This document shows, piece by piece, positions 13,225 through 26,289 of a stretch of DNA of 64,000 nt. Made by a program: the position numbers and the translations under genes. The stretch covers positions 18,749,641-18,813,640 of the forward strand of contig NC_058513.1 in the NCBI RefSeq assembly GCF_020382885.2. The letters are read 5' to 3'. Numbering within the stretch: the stretch's first letter is position 1; every line of letters begins with the position of its first letter. Under the pieces are notes generated by a model. It ran no database searches. It was not told the DNA's origin and worked only from the letters and a program-made list of their open reading frames with translations. Source of the DNA: Scatophagus argus (lineage: Eukaryota; Chordata; Actinopteri; Scatophagidae).

Positions 13225-13833
13225 GAATATTCTGCTCAAGAGAACAGTGAACATATCCAACACATCAGCAGTGTGTTTAACATCTGACAAAATGCTGTGA
13301 GCAGTGGTTCACTGCTAAGAACAGTAAATTATTAACCTAATGTCACACTTCAGCTTCACACCTGAGAAAAATAAAAAGATTCCACTTGTATTAGAAAAAG
13401 ATAACTTTTTATAGTACTGCACACTGAGGAACAAACATGAAGAAAATCTTATGCCCCAACTTAATTAATATAAATTCAACCAGACATAGCTGCGATGTAT
13501 TGATAGAAACTTCATTACGACAGAAAATTACCATTAAAAAATAACTGATGTCAAGAGAACAAGAGAAGTTCAAACTGACTGTGAAGCTGTGAAGCAAAAG
13601 TGGGTTTGAGGAAAAAGTATTAAAACCAACACGCACTCAAACACAGAAAATGACAGTTAGAGTCACTTTATGACACCATTAATTATCCTATTATTCCCTC
13701 TGGATTTGAATGCATTTTTACTAATTAGTAGGTGGTACATGTTCAGGCTGAAATTGAGGTGTTACATTTTCTTTAACTTTAAATGTAAGCGCATATAACA
13801 GACCAAGGATCTAACAAATCCTTGTCATTGTTC

Positions 13834-16216
13834 TTATGCAAATGAACAAAAGCCTGCATAGTTGTTGTCGCGTGCAGCCCACAGGCCTGGGTAAACAGGC
13901 TCAGTGAATGTGGCGCTGTAGGTGTGGAGGTGACTCAGTCTGTTAGAGGAGACTTTGTAGAAGGACATAGTGCCACCAGGGCAGTCCAGGAACACCCCAA
14001 CTCTATTGAAGCCTCCAGAGGGAATAGGTAATTTTATTTCCTTATCATTATGAAAGGTCTTAAGTGTGTTTTCATCTGATCTTTTGCCAAAAACCCATGA
14101 TATATCATTATTTCCAAGTTCGGCCCCTTTACCTTTTCCTTTTCTATCAACTCCCTTGTACCCAAACAATACATACACAGAATCATTAGAAGTATTGCTC
14201 CACTCCACCTCCCAGTAATGGCGCCCAGTTAACCCCTCTTTGCACAACACTTGAGGAAGTTCATTAAACCTCTCTGGGACATCAGGATACGACTGCCAGT
14301 TTCCAAAGGATATCTTTTTGTTTTCTTGAGACAGAATGAGTTTGTTGTATGCAGTGTCTGGATCCAGGGTGAGATCAGTGGCATCTGATGGAGAGAGGAA
14401 ACAAAATGTGCTATCAATCGTTGTGATGGTCAAACAGGTTTCTGGAGGAGAGGAAATTATACAGGATAGTTTTTACTCAAAGCATTTCAATTACTTACAC
14501 CAAATCAAATCTTTACTGTCAGTGATGCTCTTCACAGGAGGAAGGTCGGGCTTTGAAAAGTCATCAGTGACCAGGATGCCATTTCTGTAATGGTAGATGG
14601 TTGCTCCTTTGTGTTTGTTGTTATCAATGGCTCCTATCAGGAAAAGAAATCGGCTGCTGCCCTTCAGTCCTTTGGCAAGATCCCTGACATCTTTGGCTTT
14701 TCCCCTCAGTTTGGTTATCACCTCATCTGAGTAGTACCACAGGTCTTCACTGGTACTCTCTGCTTCACGTGACTCCAAGAAGGCTGCCATCACATCAAGA
14801 CCAGGGTCAGGAGTCTCCAGGGAAGTGAAAACAAAGCACAGGGCCTCCTCTACACCTGCGACAAGAACCTCTCTGTCCAGCTCTGACTGACTTTGGACAA
14901 TCTTCATTCCATCCAAGGTATCTACACAGGACTTGATGATGTTGATTTCTCTCTCTTTCTGATCCAGCCACTTGTCTAGATTTTTATAGCTGAATGGTGA
15001 CTTCTGTCTGTCTTCAAGGAGTTGGTTTACTGAGCTCTCATCTTCTTTACCTTCACGGATGAGGGGGAATTTCTCTGCCATGGTCTGCTTGAGGTTGGAC
15101 TCATAGTACTCACACAACTGTTGGAATCTGGTTAACTCAGCTTGAATCTGTGGAAAATTCTGCACCACTTTGTCAACCAGAGAATCATTGCACCTCATTC
15201 TGATTTCTCTTAATTCCTGCAGAGCATCCTGTGCCTTACTCACCAGTCCAACGCTGATCCCACTCACCAGCCCAGCTGCTTTAGAGTGAAAAACGTTTAT
15301 TGGCATCAGCCAGACCTCCAGTGGAACACTGTTCTCTCCATTCCCTCCCAGTAGCTTTGGAAGTTCTACGTAGGTCTTCACTGCATCTGTAAATGTTGCA
15401 GGGTTGCTTTCAAGAATGAAATCTCCATAGAATTTGCAGGAGAATTTGTTGGTCAGAGCTTTTTCTTCTTCTGTCAGCTTGATGTCAACTCTGCCATCAA
15501 TACTAAATGAGGGCATCTTCTTTATCACAGCTTCCATGCTGCCCTGGATGTCCTGAACGCTGCTGGCATCTACCTTTTCACTGTCAAACACAAAGAAAGC
15601 ATTTGCCCCATACAGGATGCCTGTGACTACATGAGTTGCTGAGCCCTTCTCAATAACATCTACCTGCTGGTCGTTCAGGTTTTCAAGGTCTAACACTGAC
15701 AACTCCTTGAAGTTGGTGGTAGCTTTGTACTGACACGTCACTCTGCTCTGATTTTTGAATTGTTTCTTATCATTCAGATACTTGGCAGATCCTCCAACTT
15801 CAACCAGTCCCCCAAGGAAACTGGCCTTGAGAGAAGCATCAACTTGCAGCATAGAAGACCTGGATTCAATGGTGTCAGATGCGGTAATTTCAAATTCACT
15901 GAAAGGTTTAGGTATTTCAGTGATATTCATGTGTATAGTTGCATCATCCCACAACTTCAAACCTATAGAAAATGGACACCAGACACCAGAGGAATAATGT
16001 TATGAACATAAAGTCACAAATACTAATCATAATCTTATAAATTTTGCATGCAATTTCTGTATCCTGCCAGTGATTAATATCTTAATTGCATGATTTTTTG
16101 TTTGATATGAAGTTTTCAGGCTTACCTGGCAGAAGCTCATTTTTCCGAGCATCATAGAGCATTCCTAGGGTGAAAGGTTGACCCAGGGCAACAACCTTCA
16201 TGTTATCAGAGGCCAT
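13834..16216 (-). CDS. SNTX-like MACPF/SPRY protein, gene A
   Basis: Predicted pore-forming-type protein of the stonustoxin/verrucotoxin family. Coding exons on the minus strand: 16216-16126, 15962-14499 and 14384-13834; a 5'UTR exon ends at 16484. Both coding introns are phase 1 with GT-AG ends, and the product is 701 residues, close to the ~700 residues of known family members. Domain order: MACPF/CDC-like (about 1-265, with GGLVEVGGSAKYLND and GILYGANAFFVFDS), FAT-like helices (~266-385), thioredoxin-like without a catalytic CxxC (~386-515), PRY-SPRY (~519-701, with LDPDTA, WEVEW and FTEPVYPGLW). No signal peptide is visible, as in characterised members. It is the inverted twin of gene B and nearly the same as G. 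Family members in venomous fish work as paired subunits forming membrane pores; whether this one does is unknown. Confidence 0.93.
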
Positions 16217-16563
16217 TTCTCCAACCTGTAAGTGACCACACAGACTTCAGTGCTTCATTTACACTGTCGTCCCTAACACTGGGAATCAAGTTTCCTCAAC
16301 AGGAAGGATGATAAAAACAAAAACCAGGAAGGCTGACAGTTCACTGTACTTACACATGCAGTATTTTCCTCTATAGAGATTAGTCTGACAGTGATGGCTT
16401 TACACAAACTGGAGTTCAGTGAAAGTCTAAACATAAATGCATTTTTGTCACCCTCAGTTTCTGTCCACCCACTTTGTCCTCACCTGGTGAAGGTGTGAGC
16501 TGATGAGCTGAGTTGTGTGCGAGTCTCCTTCTTCTTCTTGGCTTCCAACTGGAGCTGCCAGTG

Positions 16564-16629
16564 TGATGATCCCTGATGCTGTGAGAGTATTTATACCCTG
16601 TCAGACACTCTCTTCCACTGTCTCCTCCC
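16564..16629 (-). promoter_or_regulatory. gene A core promoter
   Basis: On the minus strand a TATAAATA box (16595-16588) lies 34 bp downstream of a GGGAGGAG box (16629-16622). Transcription should start near 16564, giving a short 5'UTR exon that ends in CACCAG before GTGAGG at 16483. The layout is repeated before B, C and F. The upstream homology with gene B continues to about 16770. Confidence 0.75.
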
Positions 16630-16769
16630 TTAAAATGCTTCCAGTTATGAAAACTATCTGACTCCAACTTGTTAGTTTGCTCTAGATGCTTAGACTGGAA
16701 TTTTAATTAGAGGTTTGAATACGTTCCAACATTCTGAAACCACAAAGTGGTTTTGCACGTTTGACAGGT

Positions 16770-19700
16770 TTGGTCATGGAATTGCTCTAAATGCTTGACA
16801 TGCGTAGAAAATGAAGACACACAGACTGGAATTTTAATTCGAGATTTGAACACATTCCAGCTTTGTGCTTTTTTGTCTCACAGGTTCTCATGGATTGTGT
16901 TTGCCCCCCCCTCCATAAACACATGTATGTATGTGCACAAGCTTCATTTCCACTCACACAGTTATCCAAGTGGAAGTGGACACTGAAAATCAACTGTTCA
17001 ACACTGAGTGAAGTTGTACAGTGTTTCCTCAGAGGAAAATGTTGCCTCTTAATAGTATTTTCTTTGTCTCAGCAAAACGTAAATCATCATCTTATTTGTA
17101 TATTACTGAATTCTAATCTGTTTCTCCTGGTGTGGCATTGTCATCTTGGGTGTACAATGGAGGTTTATACAAACAAAAGCATAGATGTGCCATGGGTGCA
17201 CGCATCATACCTAACCTCTAAGTGGAATTTGAAAGCAAGGCGCTGAGCTCCTTCAGAGGAACAACTCCTCGCCACTGGTTTAGATATGTGGACAACACCT
17301 TGGTCAAAATCACAACCCGAGAGGTAGATTTCACTGAACACACCAGGGAGGATCCTAAAGAAAATAGATTATCATTTCTGGACTGTATGGTGCTCACTGA
17401 GGACAATGGAAATTTGAATAGAGAAGTCCACAGGAAAGAGACTGAGAGACAAGGAATACAACACCAAACTTTAACCAGTGTTGAACAGAATAGACGGAAA
17501 ACATTGTTGTTCCCAATGTGGCAGACATTGACAAGACTGCAGTCAGAAGGTCGAAGTGGCTAGGAGGCTAACCGTGAGTTCTGTGGTATCAAAACAATCA
17601 CAAGGCGTCATCAGTCAAAAAAGGTTTCTTACTTCCACAACATTCATCCCGGAGGATTAAATGAAGAGCATCAACTCAACTGCTTCTCATAAGAAGTTAT
17701 GGAAAACTGGACACTGTGTTTACACGTTTTTTTTGCCATTTATTCTGGTATTTGTTTACTCATCTTAACGCTGTTGTTGTGAATGAACAGAATAATTAAA
17801 CCTGCCTAACTGTACACTCGATTTCAGCTATCTTCTCAGTTTAATTGACTCTATTCAGTATGTATGTTGAACAGTCATGTGACCTCATTACTGTTAGTTG
17901 GCCAAAATATTTTTTTTGCTTTTGGAGTGCAGGTTACACCATTATCTACTGGTTGGAGAAAAATTTCAATCAGGACACACTGACCTTATGAAAACTGACT
18001 CGATAGTCCACACTTTCCTGCACACTGAGTTCAACAGCTCCCTCCTTTCCAGGTAGAGGTGGGAGCAAAAGGTGCTGTGCCTGTGGACAAGTGAAAACCC
18101 AGTGAATCAGACTGGTGGGACTGGGCTGCTTCTATTTTCTACACTTTAATAAACATTCCTTTATGTTTTATCTCTTAATAATGTTGTCTTTCAGTTTTCT
18201 ACATTCAAAGATGTCCGCACTTTAGGTTCTTAGGGTTTTTTTCTGATTAACTCACCTCACCTGAATTTCTGCTTGAGGCTTACAGTGATCCACGTTCCTT
18301 GTTAACTTCTCCTAATAAATAGTGAATGCTGTTGTCAGGCCTGATCAGACTGAGCAGCAGGGAGACGAGTGAGGAGTGGAGGTGGGGTGGGGTGGGGGAG
18401 ACATGGAGGAGACGGTCGGCACTATGAAAAAGTACTCTGGTTCTCATCTGCCCACTTCTTCAACTCCGTCTCAGAGTCTCAACAGGAAAAACATGCACAT
18501 CTCCTGCAGCTCTGATTAAACTGCTGCATTTGCCAGCAAACACATATTCCACTGCTTTTCCAAAAATCAACAGCAGCTGCATTCAGCCAATTAAAACGCT
18601 TGAACATCTGCCCCAGTCAGCAGTGGGGGGGTGATTAATAAAGCCAGGTGGGGCTACAGGCTCCGAGGGCTTCTGCAAACACACTAACAACATTGTTGTT
18701 TAGCTCGGTGGACTAAACTTTGACTCAGATTAAGGAAGACTTGGATTTACTTTTGTTTAGTATCAAAGGAACCCAGTGTTAGTTATGTGTCTGCATAAGT
18801 GGGTGTGTCTCCAACAGGCTCCAGTAATAACTACAGCAGCCCAATCAGTGAACTTTAAACGGCTCACCTCACCCCATGTGAAATCATCTCCCTGATAGTG
18901 TGGTATAATTTTCTGACATAGTGTGTGTAGTGCTAAAGAATGTAGCTTGCAAAGCACGCAGCATGAAGTAGTCATGCTCTTCAGTATACAAAGTACACCT
19001 GAACATTAGTACAGTATGTAAAGTGCACCTGGCAGAGAGCCAGTGAGTTATGTAAGCTCGCAGCTGTAAAGGTGCCAATGAATAAAAGAAGCCTTTCACC
19101 TTGCCTCAGGTGAGGAAATAATGGCATATTTTATCTATAGAAAACTATTGAAAGTATTAATTTTTTAAATTCATTGATTAAAAAATTAAAACCAAAACAT
19201 TAATATCTGTACTTATATCGGTGATCATGGCATTTGTATTCCTTGATCCCCCCTGGACACAAGAATCACATTTAATGTGAACCAACCCTGCTTACATGGA
19301 ACAGTGTGATTTCTGCTTTCCTTTCCTTTTGTACTGTTGCACTGGATTGGCCAACATTGCACCAGCTCAGTTTCTCTTCTCTGTCTGCCTGACTTCTGAC
19401 ATTGAAGCACCACTAAAGTATGCTGTTTGTGTGTGTGTTGATGAGGGAAATACAGTATGCTGTAAATGACGGCTGGTCTGAACTATGGTTTGAAAACTAC
19501 AAGCTCCAGCTTTTCTCTCCACTTCCCCCCCATTCTCCTCTGAACCTTCGCTCCAGCTCCAGCTGTGATCAAGTGTCTTCACAAACTATTTAAGCCTTTT
19601 GACTGTGTGTTCCCCTGAGTTTCAATTGCAAGAACATCAGGCTATCATTAAAATTTGTTTCTAGTTGCAGTTTGTAGCGTAACATGATCTGCTCTCATCC

Positions 19701-22070
19701 TTTAGTCTGTTTGTTCTGATTGGTCCAATCACCCATTGTTTTAAATTTCATGTTGAGCTCAAGAAACTAATGCACAGTGTGGATGCAGAGAATGTTTAGC
19801 AATGAAGTTGTGCCTCTACATTACCCACTTCTGAAATGATCAGAGCACATTTCAGCACAACAATTCTAAGAAATTACGGGTGCACTTTTCATTACTTCAC
19901 TAGCTTAATATGAAGAGTGACTGGAATCTATCAACATGCCAAAACTTGGAAAGAGATTTTTGTTTTCTCAGCAGTGATGCGTGTTTTCATAGCCTGTAAA
20001 ACTGTCTGTGAAATGTGCAGCACGACTGAGTTGCTGTGATCACTGCTGTTATTCTCCAGTTTTCCTTACACATCCTTTGCTGTTCACATAGTGGAATTAC
20101 ATTGTTTACGGTGCAGTCAACACACTGACACAAACAAACCTGCATCCTCATGTGTCTCATCCTGCAACTGAACAATTCAGCAAATGCATGGCAACAGCTC
20201 TGTGAAAACACCTGAGCAAGCTTTACTGATGACGTTTAAAGGTATTATCACAGTGCTTTGCATCTCCTGATTGTTGGGGTTTTCTTATTTCTTTATTTTC
20301 TTTATTCTATGCTCTGTTCATGTGGATGTTCATGCTGCGGGCTGCAGGCTGACATGAACACAATGCTTTGCAGTGCAGATGCAGAAAACGACAACAGCAC
20401 AACATGACTTATCAAAGGGTTGGCAGTGATGTGTGAATTCTACATCATACTGTTATGTTATATTATGCTATGTTATGTTTGTTTGCATGTAACAGCAAGC
20501 CTGTGAATGTTTGCATGGCATTTCTGCACAGGCATGTACATGGGAGGAGCTGCATAGCAATGGACACCTTCACCCACTCTTTTTTCAAAGGCTGATTATG
20601 TCAGTCCAGCTTTGGTGAAACACTCTGGAGCTTCTGTTTCCGAAAACGAATGGAAACTATCAGCCCTTACTTTGTTTGATCCATTCTATTCTATCTAACA
20701 AGTGTCTTTTATAACGTCCTAAATACTGCAGCTGTGTGGGCAAAGAAATAATTCAGGTTTTTGGACATATGGTTGATTAACCCATAGACTGTATAAAATA
20801 TGGATGGAGCTTCTGAGTCTGAAAAGTGAAGCTATTGTGGAAGTGTTCAACCTGCATTAATTTCTAATCTTTTCCACAACGTTCAGCTGCTGTCACTCCA
20901 CGAGCAGACTGAACGGGGCGTTTGTGTGTGCGTGTGCGCATGCAGGTATGCATGGGAATATTCACATGTGATGAGAGATGGAGATCATGGAGATCATCAT
21001 GCTTCATGCTGCCTCTGGGCCCATCGGCTGTTTGGAATGACTTGAAAACCTCCTCCAGTCGTACAACAACAAAAAAATAATAATAATTATGATAAAATTA
21101 CATTTAACAGACTGCATTGCATGTATTGCTCCTGCAAAGGACAATATGAGTGATTATTTCTCAGTGACATACTGATTGATACACTTGTTTGGCTTCAGTG
21201 CACTCAGTATTTTATAAATTATGTAAGTGCAAACTCAGCTCTTACGTAATTTACAAAAACGGTGAGAAGTCCAGATACCACAAGAATAGGAGCGGCTCGT
21301 CTGTCATTCTCCTTTGCACTTCGTAATGGCAGGAAGATCTGGTCTGACTTGACTGAGTCGCTCAGCCCCTTGCGCAGACACCTTCTGTGAGGGCTGCCAG
21401 CATGAACACTGAGTCCTCGCTGTTCATCCACAAAAAAATGTCTGACAAATGATTAAATAAAAAGGTGAAATGTGACAAGTATGAGCTCTCTGCCGTTGGT
21501 ACGCTGCTAGACTCCCTTTTCTTGTCTAACTACATAATTATGCATGATGGAATTGGCTTAAGTCCCACAGTCGTGACAGTAGGGTTAAATGCTTCGAAGT
21601 GGGCGGGGAGGGGAGTATGTCTCTGCAATTACCCTCTGCAATTAATTTTCCTCTTCAACAGGGTATTACAGACATGAGGAGTTTTTAACTTCATTTCCTC
21701 TTTTTTCTTCTGCAGAAAAAATTAAAAAATTGATACAAGAAACATTAAGAAATGAATACCTGGCACAAAAGCAAGTAGTTGTTCACTTTGTTTATTCACT
21801 TCTTGTCTCCTTTCTTCTCAAGAAGTTTTCTCATGTCATTTTGTAAAGCATAATTTGTTTAATGCTGGCTTGACTATATTACCAATATCCACACTTACTT
21901 TACACAGCACCAACTGGTGGTTTAAGTTCACTGTACTTCTGCTTCCACTCCCTATTTCATGTTATGTGTGTTCTTTTAATCACATTACAGTTGTAATAAT
22001 GAATTTATGTAATGACTACTACTTCAGTGGTTATTAAACTCCATGACCACAGACACATATTCTGTCTGTC
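16770..22070. other. spacer of the A/B inverted duplication
   Basis: The sequence upstream of gene A matches the reverse complement of that upstream of gene B until about 16770 and 22070; inside these points the similarity stops. The spacer has no recognised gene. It holds a Penelope-like relic (17215-17670) and otherwise non-coding sequence, with short AT-rich and TG-rich patches. A 38-codon open frame at 18402-18518 has no recognisable features. Confidence 0.55.
17215..17670 (+). mobile_element. Penelope-like retroelement relic
   Basis: An open frame of about 113 codons from 17222 includes FRGTTPRHWFRYVDNTLVKI and RLSFLDCMV. This resembles the RT core of Penelope-like elements, where a W-x-R-Y-V-D-D-T motif is followed by an F-L-D block; here the second catalytic Asp is Asn (YVDN). 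The frame then stops and the rest is decayed. Family assignment is by motif only. Confidence 0.55.
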
Positions 22071-22212
22071 AAACCTGTCAAACGTGCAAAACCACTTTGT
22101 GGTTTCAGAATGTTGGAACGTATTCAAACCTCTAATTAAAATTCCAGTCTAAGCATCTAGAGCAAACTAACAAGTTGGAGTCAGATAGTTTTCATAACTG
22201 GAAGCATTTTAA

Positions 22213-22358
22213 GGGAGGAGACAGTGGAAGAGAGTGTCTGACAGGGTATAAATACTCTCACAGCATCAGGGATCATCACACTGGCAGCTCCAGTTGGAAG
22301 CCAAGAAGAAGAAGGAGACTCGCACACAACTCAGCTCATCAGCTCACACCTTCACCAG
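22213..22358 (+). promoter_or_regulatory. gene B core promoter and 5'UTR exon
   Basis: GGGAGGAG at 22213-22220 precedes a TATAAATA box at 22247-22254, a 34-bp start-to-start distance. Transcription should begin near 22278; exon 1 ends at 22358 (CACCAG before GTGAGG). It contains the CTCCAGTTGGAAG word also present in exon 1 of A, C and related copies. Confidence 0.75.
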
Positions 22359-22625
22359 GTGAGGACAAAGTGGGTGGACAGAAATGGAGGATGACAAAAA
22401 TGCATTTATGTTTAGACTTTCACTGAACTCCAATTTGTGTAAAGCCATCACTGTCAGACTAATCTCTATAGAGGAAAATACTGCATGTGTAAGTACAGTG
22501 AACTGTCAGCCTTCCTGGTTTTTGTTTTTATCATCCTTCCTGTTGAGGAAACTTGATTCCCAGTGTTAGGGACGACAGTGTAAATGAAGCACTGAAGTCT
22601 GTGTGGTCACTTACAGGTTGGAGAA

Positions 22626-25622
22626 ATGGCCTCTGATAACATGAAGGTTGTTGCCCTGGGTCAACCTTTCACCCTAGGAATGCTCTATGATGCTCGGAAA
22701 AATGAGCTTCTGCCAGGTAAGCCTTGATTTAAACAACACTTTTATTAAAAATATACTGCTAAATAAATCTGCCTGTCACAGCTCTGCTTACAGGACCTTC
22801 TTTGTATAATGTGCCAACAGTATGTTAACCTGACACATTCAACATTAAAGCACAACATAAAAAGAATTAGCAGATGCTGGCCATTCATTTGTGGACATTT
22901 CATTCATTTGAATTTTACAGCTGTTGGTATACTGGTGGTCAATATATTATCCTGCTATATATGAAATTAGATAATTATAATTTGTTGCAGAATTGCCCAT
23001 AACTATGAACCATTTTACAACAGACCTGGATTAGGGTTGACTCTGATCCCAATCAGATTGTTGACTGGTTCTAATTTCGCAGAAGCATATTAGAACAGAC
23101 GCCAATGGCGTGGCTGTGATGGCCTTTTAACATTTTTGTTTGGCCATTAATAATAACACAATGTGTTATGTGTGATTGGAGTCGTGTACCTTGTGAAGCA
23201 ATTGCACATGATATCCAGGTATGGGTCAAAGTTTCATGTCTCTATCTTGTTTCAGTTGACAGCAAATTGAGGCAAACTAAATATACTAAAATAAACCAGT
23301 AGGGTTCTGCCCGGTCAGGGATTGGACCCTAAAAAAGGATGTCAAAGGATGACTCAAACAAAAAAGTTAGTTAGTTAGCAGATTAAAAACCTACAATATG
23401 CAGAGACACAAAAGATTACGATATATTTTTTTTATAACTTTACATGAAGAAAATGATTTCTCTGCTGTTTGACGTTTTTTCCATTTTCTATAGGTTTGAG
23501 ACTGTGGGATGATGCAACTCTGCTACCGAAGATAACTGCAACCAATAAGCCCTCCAGTACATTTGAAATTTCTTCATCTGACACCATTGAATCCAAGTCT
23601 TCCATGCTGAAAGTTGATGCTTCTCTCAAGGCCAGTTTCCTTGGGGGACTGGTTGAAGTTGGAGGATCTGCCAAGTATCTGAATGATAAGAAACAGTTCA
23701 AAAATCAGAGCAGAGTGACGTGTCAGTACAAAGCTACCACCAACTTCAAGGAGTTGTCAGTGATTGACCTTAAAGAAATGAACACCCAGCAGACAGGTAT
23801 TATTGAGAAGGGTTTGGCAACTCATGTAGTCACAGGCATCCTGTATGGGGCAAATGCTTTCTTTGTGTTTGACAGTGAGAAGTTAGAAGACAGCAGCGTT
23901 CAGGACATCCAGGGCAGCATGGAAGCTGTGATAAAGAAGATCCCCTCATTTAGTATTGAGGGCAGAGTTGACATCAAGCTGACAGAAGAAGAAAAAGATC
24001 TGACCAACAAATTCTCCTGCAAATTCTATGGAGATTTCATTCTTGAAAGCAACCCTGCAACATTTACAGATGCAGTGAAGACCTACGTAGAACTTCCAAA
24101 GCTACTGGGAGGGAATGGAGACAACAGTGTTCCACTGGAGGTCTGGCTGATGCCACTGAACTTTTTTCACTCTAAAACTGCTGAGCTGGTGAGTGGGATC
24201 AGCGTTGGACTGGTGAGGAAGGCACAGGATGCTCTGCAGGAATTAAGAGAAATCAGAATGAGGTGCAATGATTCTCTGGTTGACAAAGTGGTGCAGAATT
24301 TTCCACAGATTCAAGCTGAGTTAACTAGATTCCAACAGTTGTGTGAGTACTATGAGTCCAACCTCAAGCGGACCATGGCAGAGAAATTCCCCCTCATCCG
24401 TGAAGGTAAAGAAGATGAGAGTTCGGTAAACCAACTCCTCGACGACAGACAGAAGTCACCATTCAGCTATAAAAATCTAGACAAGTGGCTGGATCAGAAA
24501 GAGAGAGAAATCAACATCATCAAGTCCTGTGTAGATACCATGGATGGAGTGAAGATTGTCCAAAGTCGGTCAGAGCTGGACAGAGAGGTTCTTGCTCCAG
24601 GTGTAGAGGAGGCCCTGTGCTTTGTTTTCACTTCCCTGGAGACTCCTGACCCTGGTCTTGATGTGATGGCAGCCTTCTTGGAGTCACGTGAAGCAGAGAG
24701 TACCAGTGAAGACCTGTGGTACTACTCAGGTGAAGCAATAACCAAAACGAGAGAAGAAGCAGAACGAGTTGGCAGTCTTGCCAAAGCACTGAAGAGCAGC
24801 AGCCGATTTCTTTTCCTGATAGGAGCCATTGATAACAACAAACACAAAGGAGCAACCATCTACCATTACAGAAATGGCATCCTGGTCACTGATGACTTTT
24901 CAAAGTCCGACCTTCCTCCTGTGAAGAGCATCACCGACAGTAAAGATTTGATTTGGTGTAAGTAATTGAAATGCTTTGAGTAAAAACTATCCTGTATAAT
25001 TTCCTCTCCTCCAGAAACCTGTTTGACCATCACAACGATTGATAGCACATTTTGTTTCCTCTCTCCATCAGATGCCACTGATCTCACCCTGGATCCAGAC
25101 ACTGCATACAACAAACTCATTCTGTCTCAAGAAAACAAAAAGATATCCTTTGGAAACTGGCAGTCGTATCCTGATGTCCCAGAGAGGTTTAATGAACTTC
25201 CTCAAGTGTTGTGCAAAGAGGGGTTAACTGGGCGCCATTACTGGGAGGTGGAGTGGAGCAATACTTCTAATGATTCTGTGTATGTATTGTTAGGGTACAA
25301 GGGAGTTGAGAGAAAAGGAAAAGGTAAAGGGGCCGAACTTGGAAGTAATGATATATCATGGGTTTTTGGCAAAAGATCAGATGAAAACACACTTAAGACC
25401 TTTTATAATGACAAGCAAACAAAATTACCTATTCCCTCTGGAGGCCTCAATAGAGTTGGGGTGTTCCTGGACTGCCCTGGTGGCACTATGTCCTTCTACA
25501 AAGTCACCTCTAACAGACTGAGTCACCTCCACACCTACAGCGCCACATTCACTGAGCCTGTTTACCCAGGCCTGTGGGCTGCACGCGACAACAACTATGC
25601 AGGCTTTTGTTCATTTGCATAA
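22626..25622 (+). CDS. SNTX-like MACPF/SPRY protein, gene B
   Basis: Divergent partner of gene A. Coding exons: 22626-22716, 23494-24957 and 25072-25622, both introns phase 1, product 701 residues. The ATG follows a splice acceptor at 22616 and is the first in the spliced message. Domains are as in gene A: MACPF/CDC-like, FAT-like, thioredoxin-like lacking the CxxC pair, PRY-SPRY. Intron 2 is 777 bp against 163 bp in gene A, owing to a large insertion of unknown type. Compared with A and G, changes cluster in the first ~30 residues after exon 2 and in one block near the end of the thioredoxin-like domain (24727-24800). Elsewhere the three are almost the same. No frameshift or stop is seen, so the gene looks functional; a venom role is not shown by sequence. 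Confidence 0.93.
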
Positions 25623-26262
25623 GAACAATGACAAGGATTTGTTAGATCCTTGGTCTGTTATATGCGCTTACATTTAAAGTTAAAGAAAAACGTATCACCC
25701 CATTTTAGCCTGAACATGTACCACTTACTAATTAGTAAAAATGCATTCAAATCCAGAGGGAATAATAGGATAATTAATGGTGTCATAAAGTGACTCTAAC
25801 TGTCATTTTGAGTTTGGAAATGCTCTTCTTAAACTGGCTTTTGCTTCACAGCTTCACAATCAGTTTGAATTTCTCTTGTTTGGGACATCGGTTATTTTTC
25901 ATTGGAAATTTGCTAAAGTAATGTTGATGAGTTTCTATCAATAAATCACTGATATGACAACACAAGTATGTGGAAAGAAAACCTGATAGATTAGCTGGTT
26001 TGGTTTAATTGATGTTCATTACGTTGGGGCACAAAGTTTCCATAATTGCATATTGATTTAAATTTATTGTTTGTTCCTATTCTTCTTTGTGCTGTATAAA
26101 ACAAGGGGAATCTTTTAATTTTTCTCAGTTCTGTACCTAAAATCCGACATTGGGTTGTTAATTTCCTGTTCAGGGAACCACTGTTCAAACCATTTTGTCA
26201 GATGTTTACTGACACTGAAACACCTGTTGGATATGTTCACTGTTCTCTTGAGCAGAATATTC

Positions 26263-26268
26263 AATAAA
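26263..26268 (+). terminator. polyadenylation signal of gene B
   Basis: AATAAA in TTCAATAAAGTGGAGACC, about 640 bases after the stop codon; the mirror image of the gene A site. Confidence 0.75.
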
Positions 26269-26289
26269 GTGGAGACCTCAGCTTACCAC

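Noticed and set aside
14384-14433. Upstream ATG making a 199-codon SPRY frame in A (also B and G)
   Set aside because: The extra N-terminal codons are the polypyrimidine tract and acceptor of intron 3; the CATCAG acceptor and exon structure shared with C, D, E and F show this is intron.
18402-18518. 38-codon frame starting MEETVGTMKKYSG
   Set aside because: Local GC is higher than around it, but there is no homology, splice site or conserved partner to support translation.
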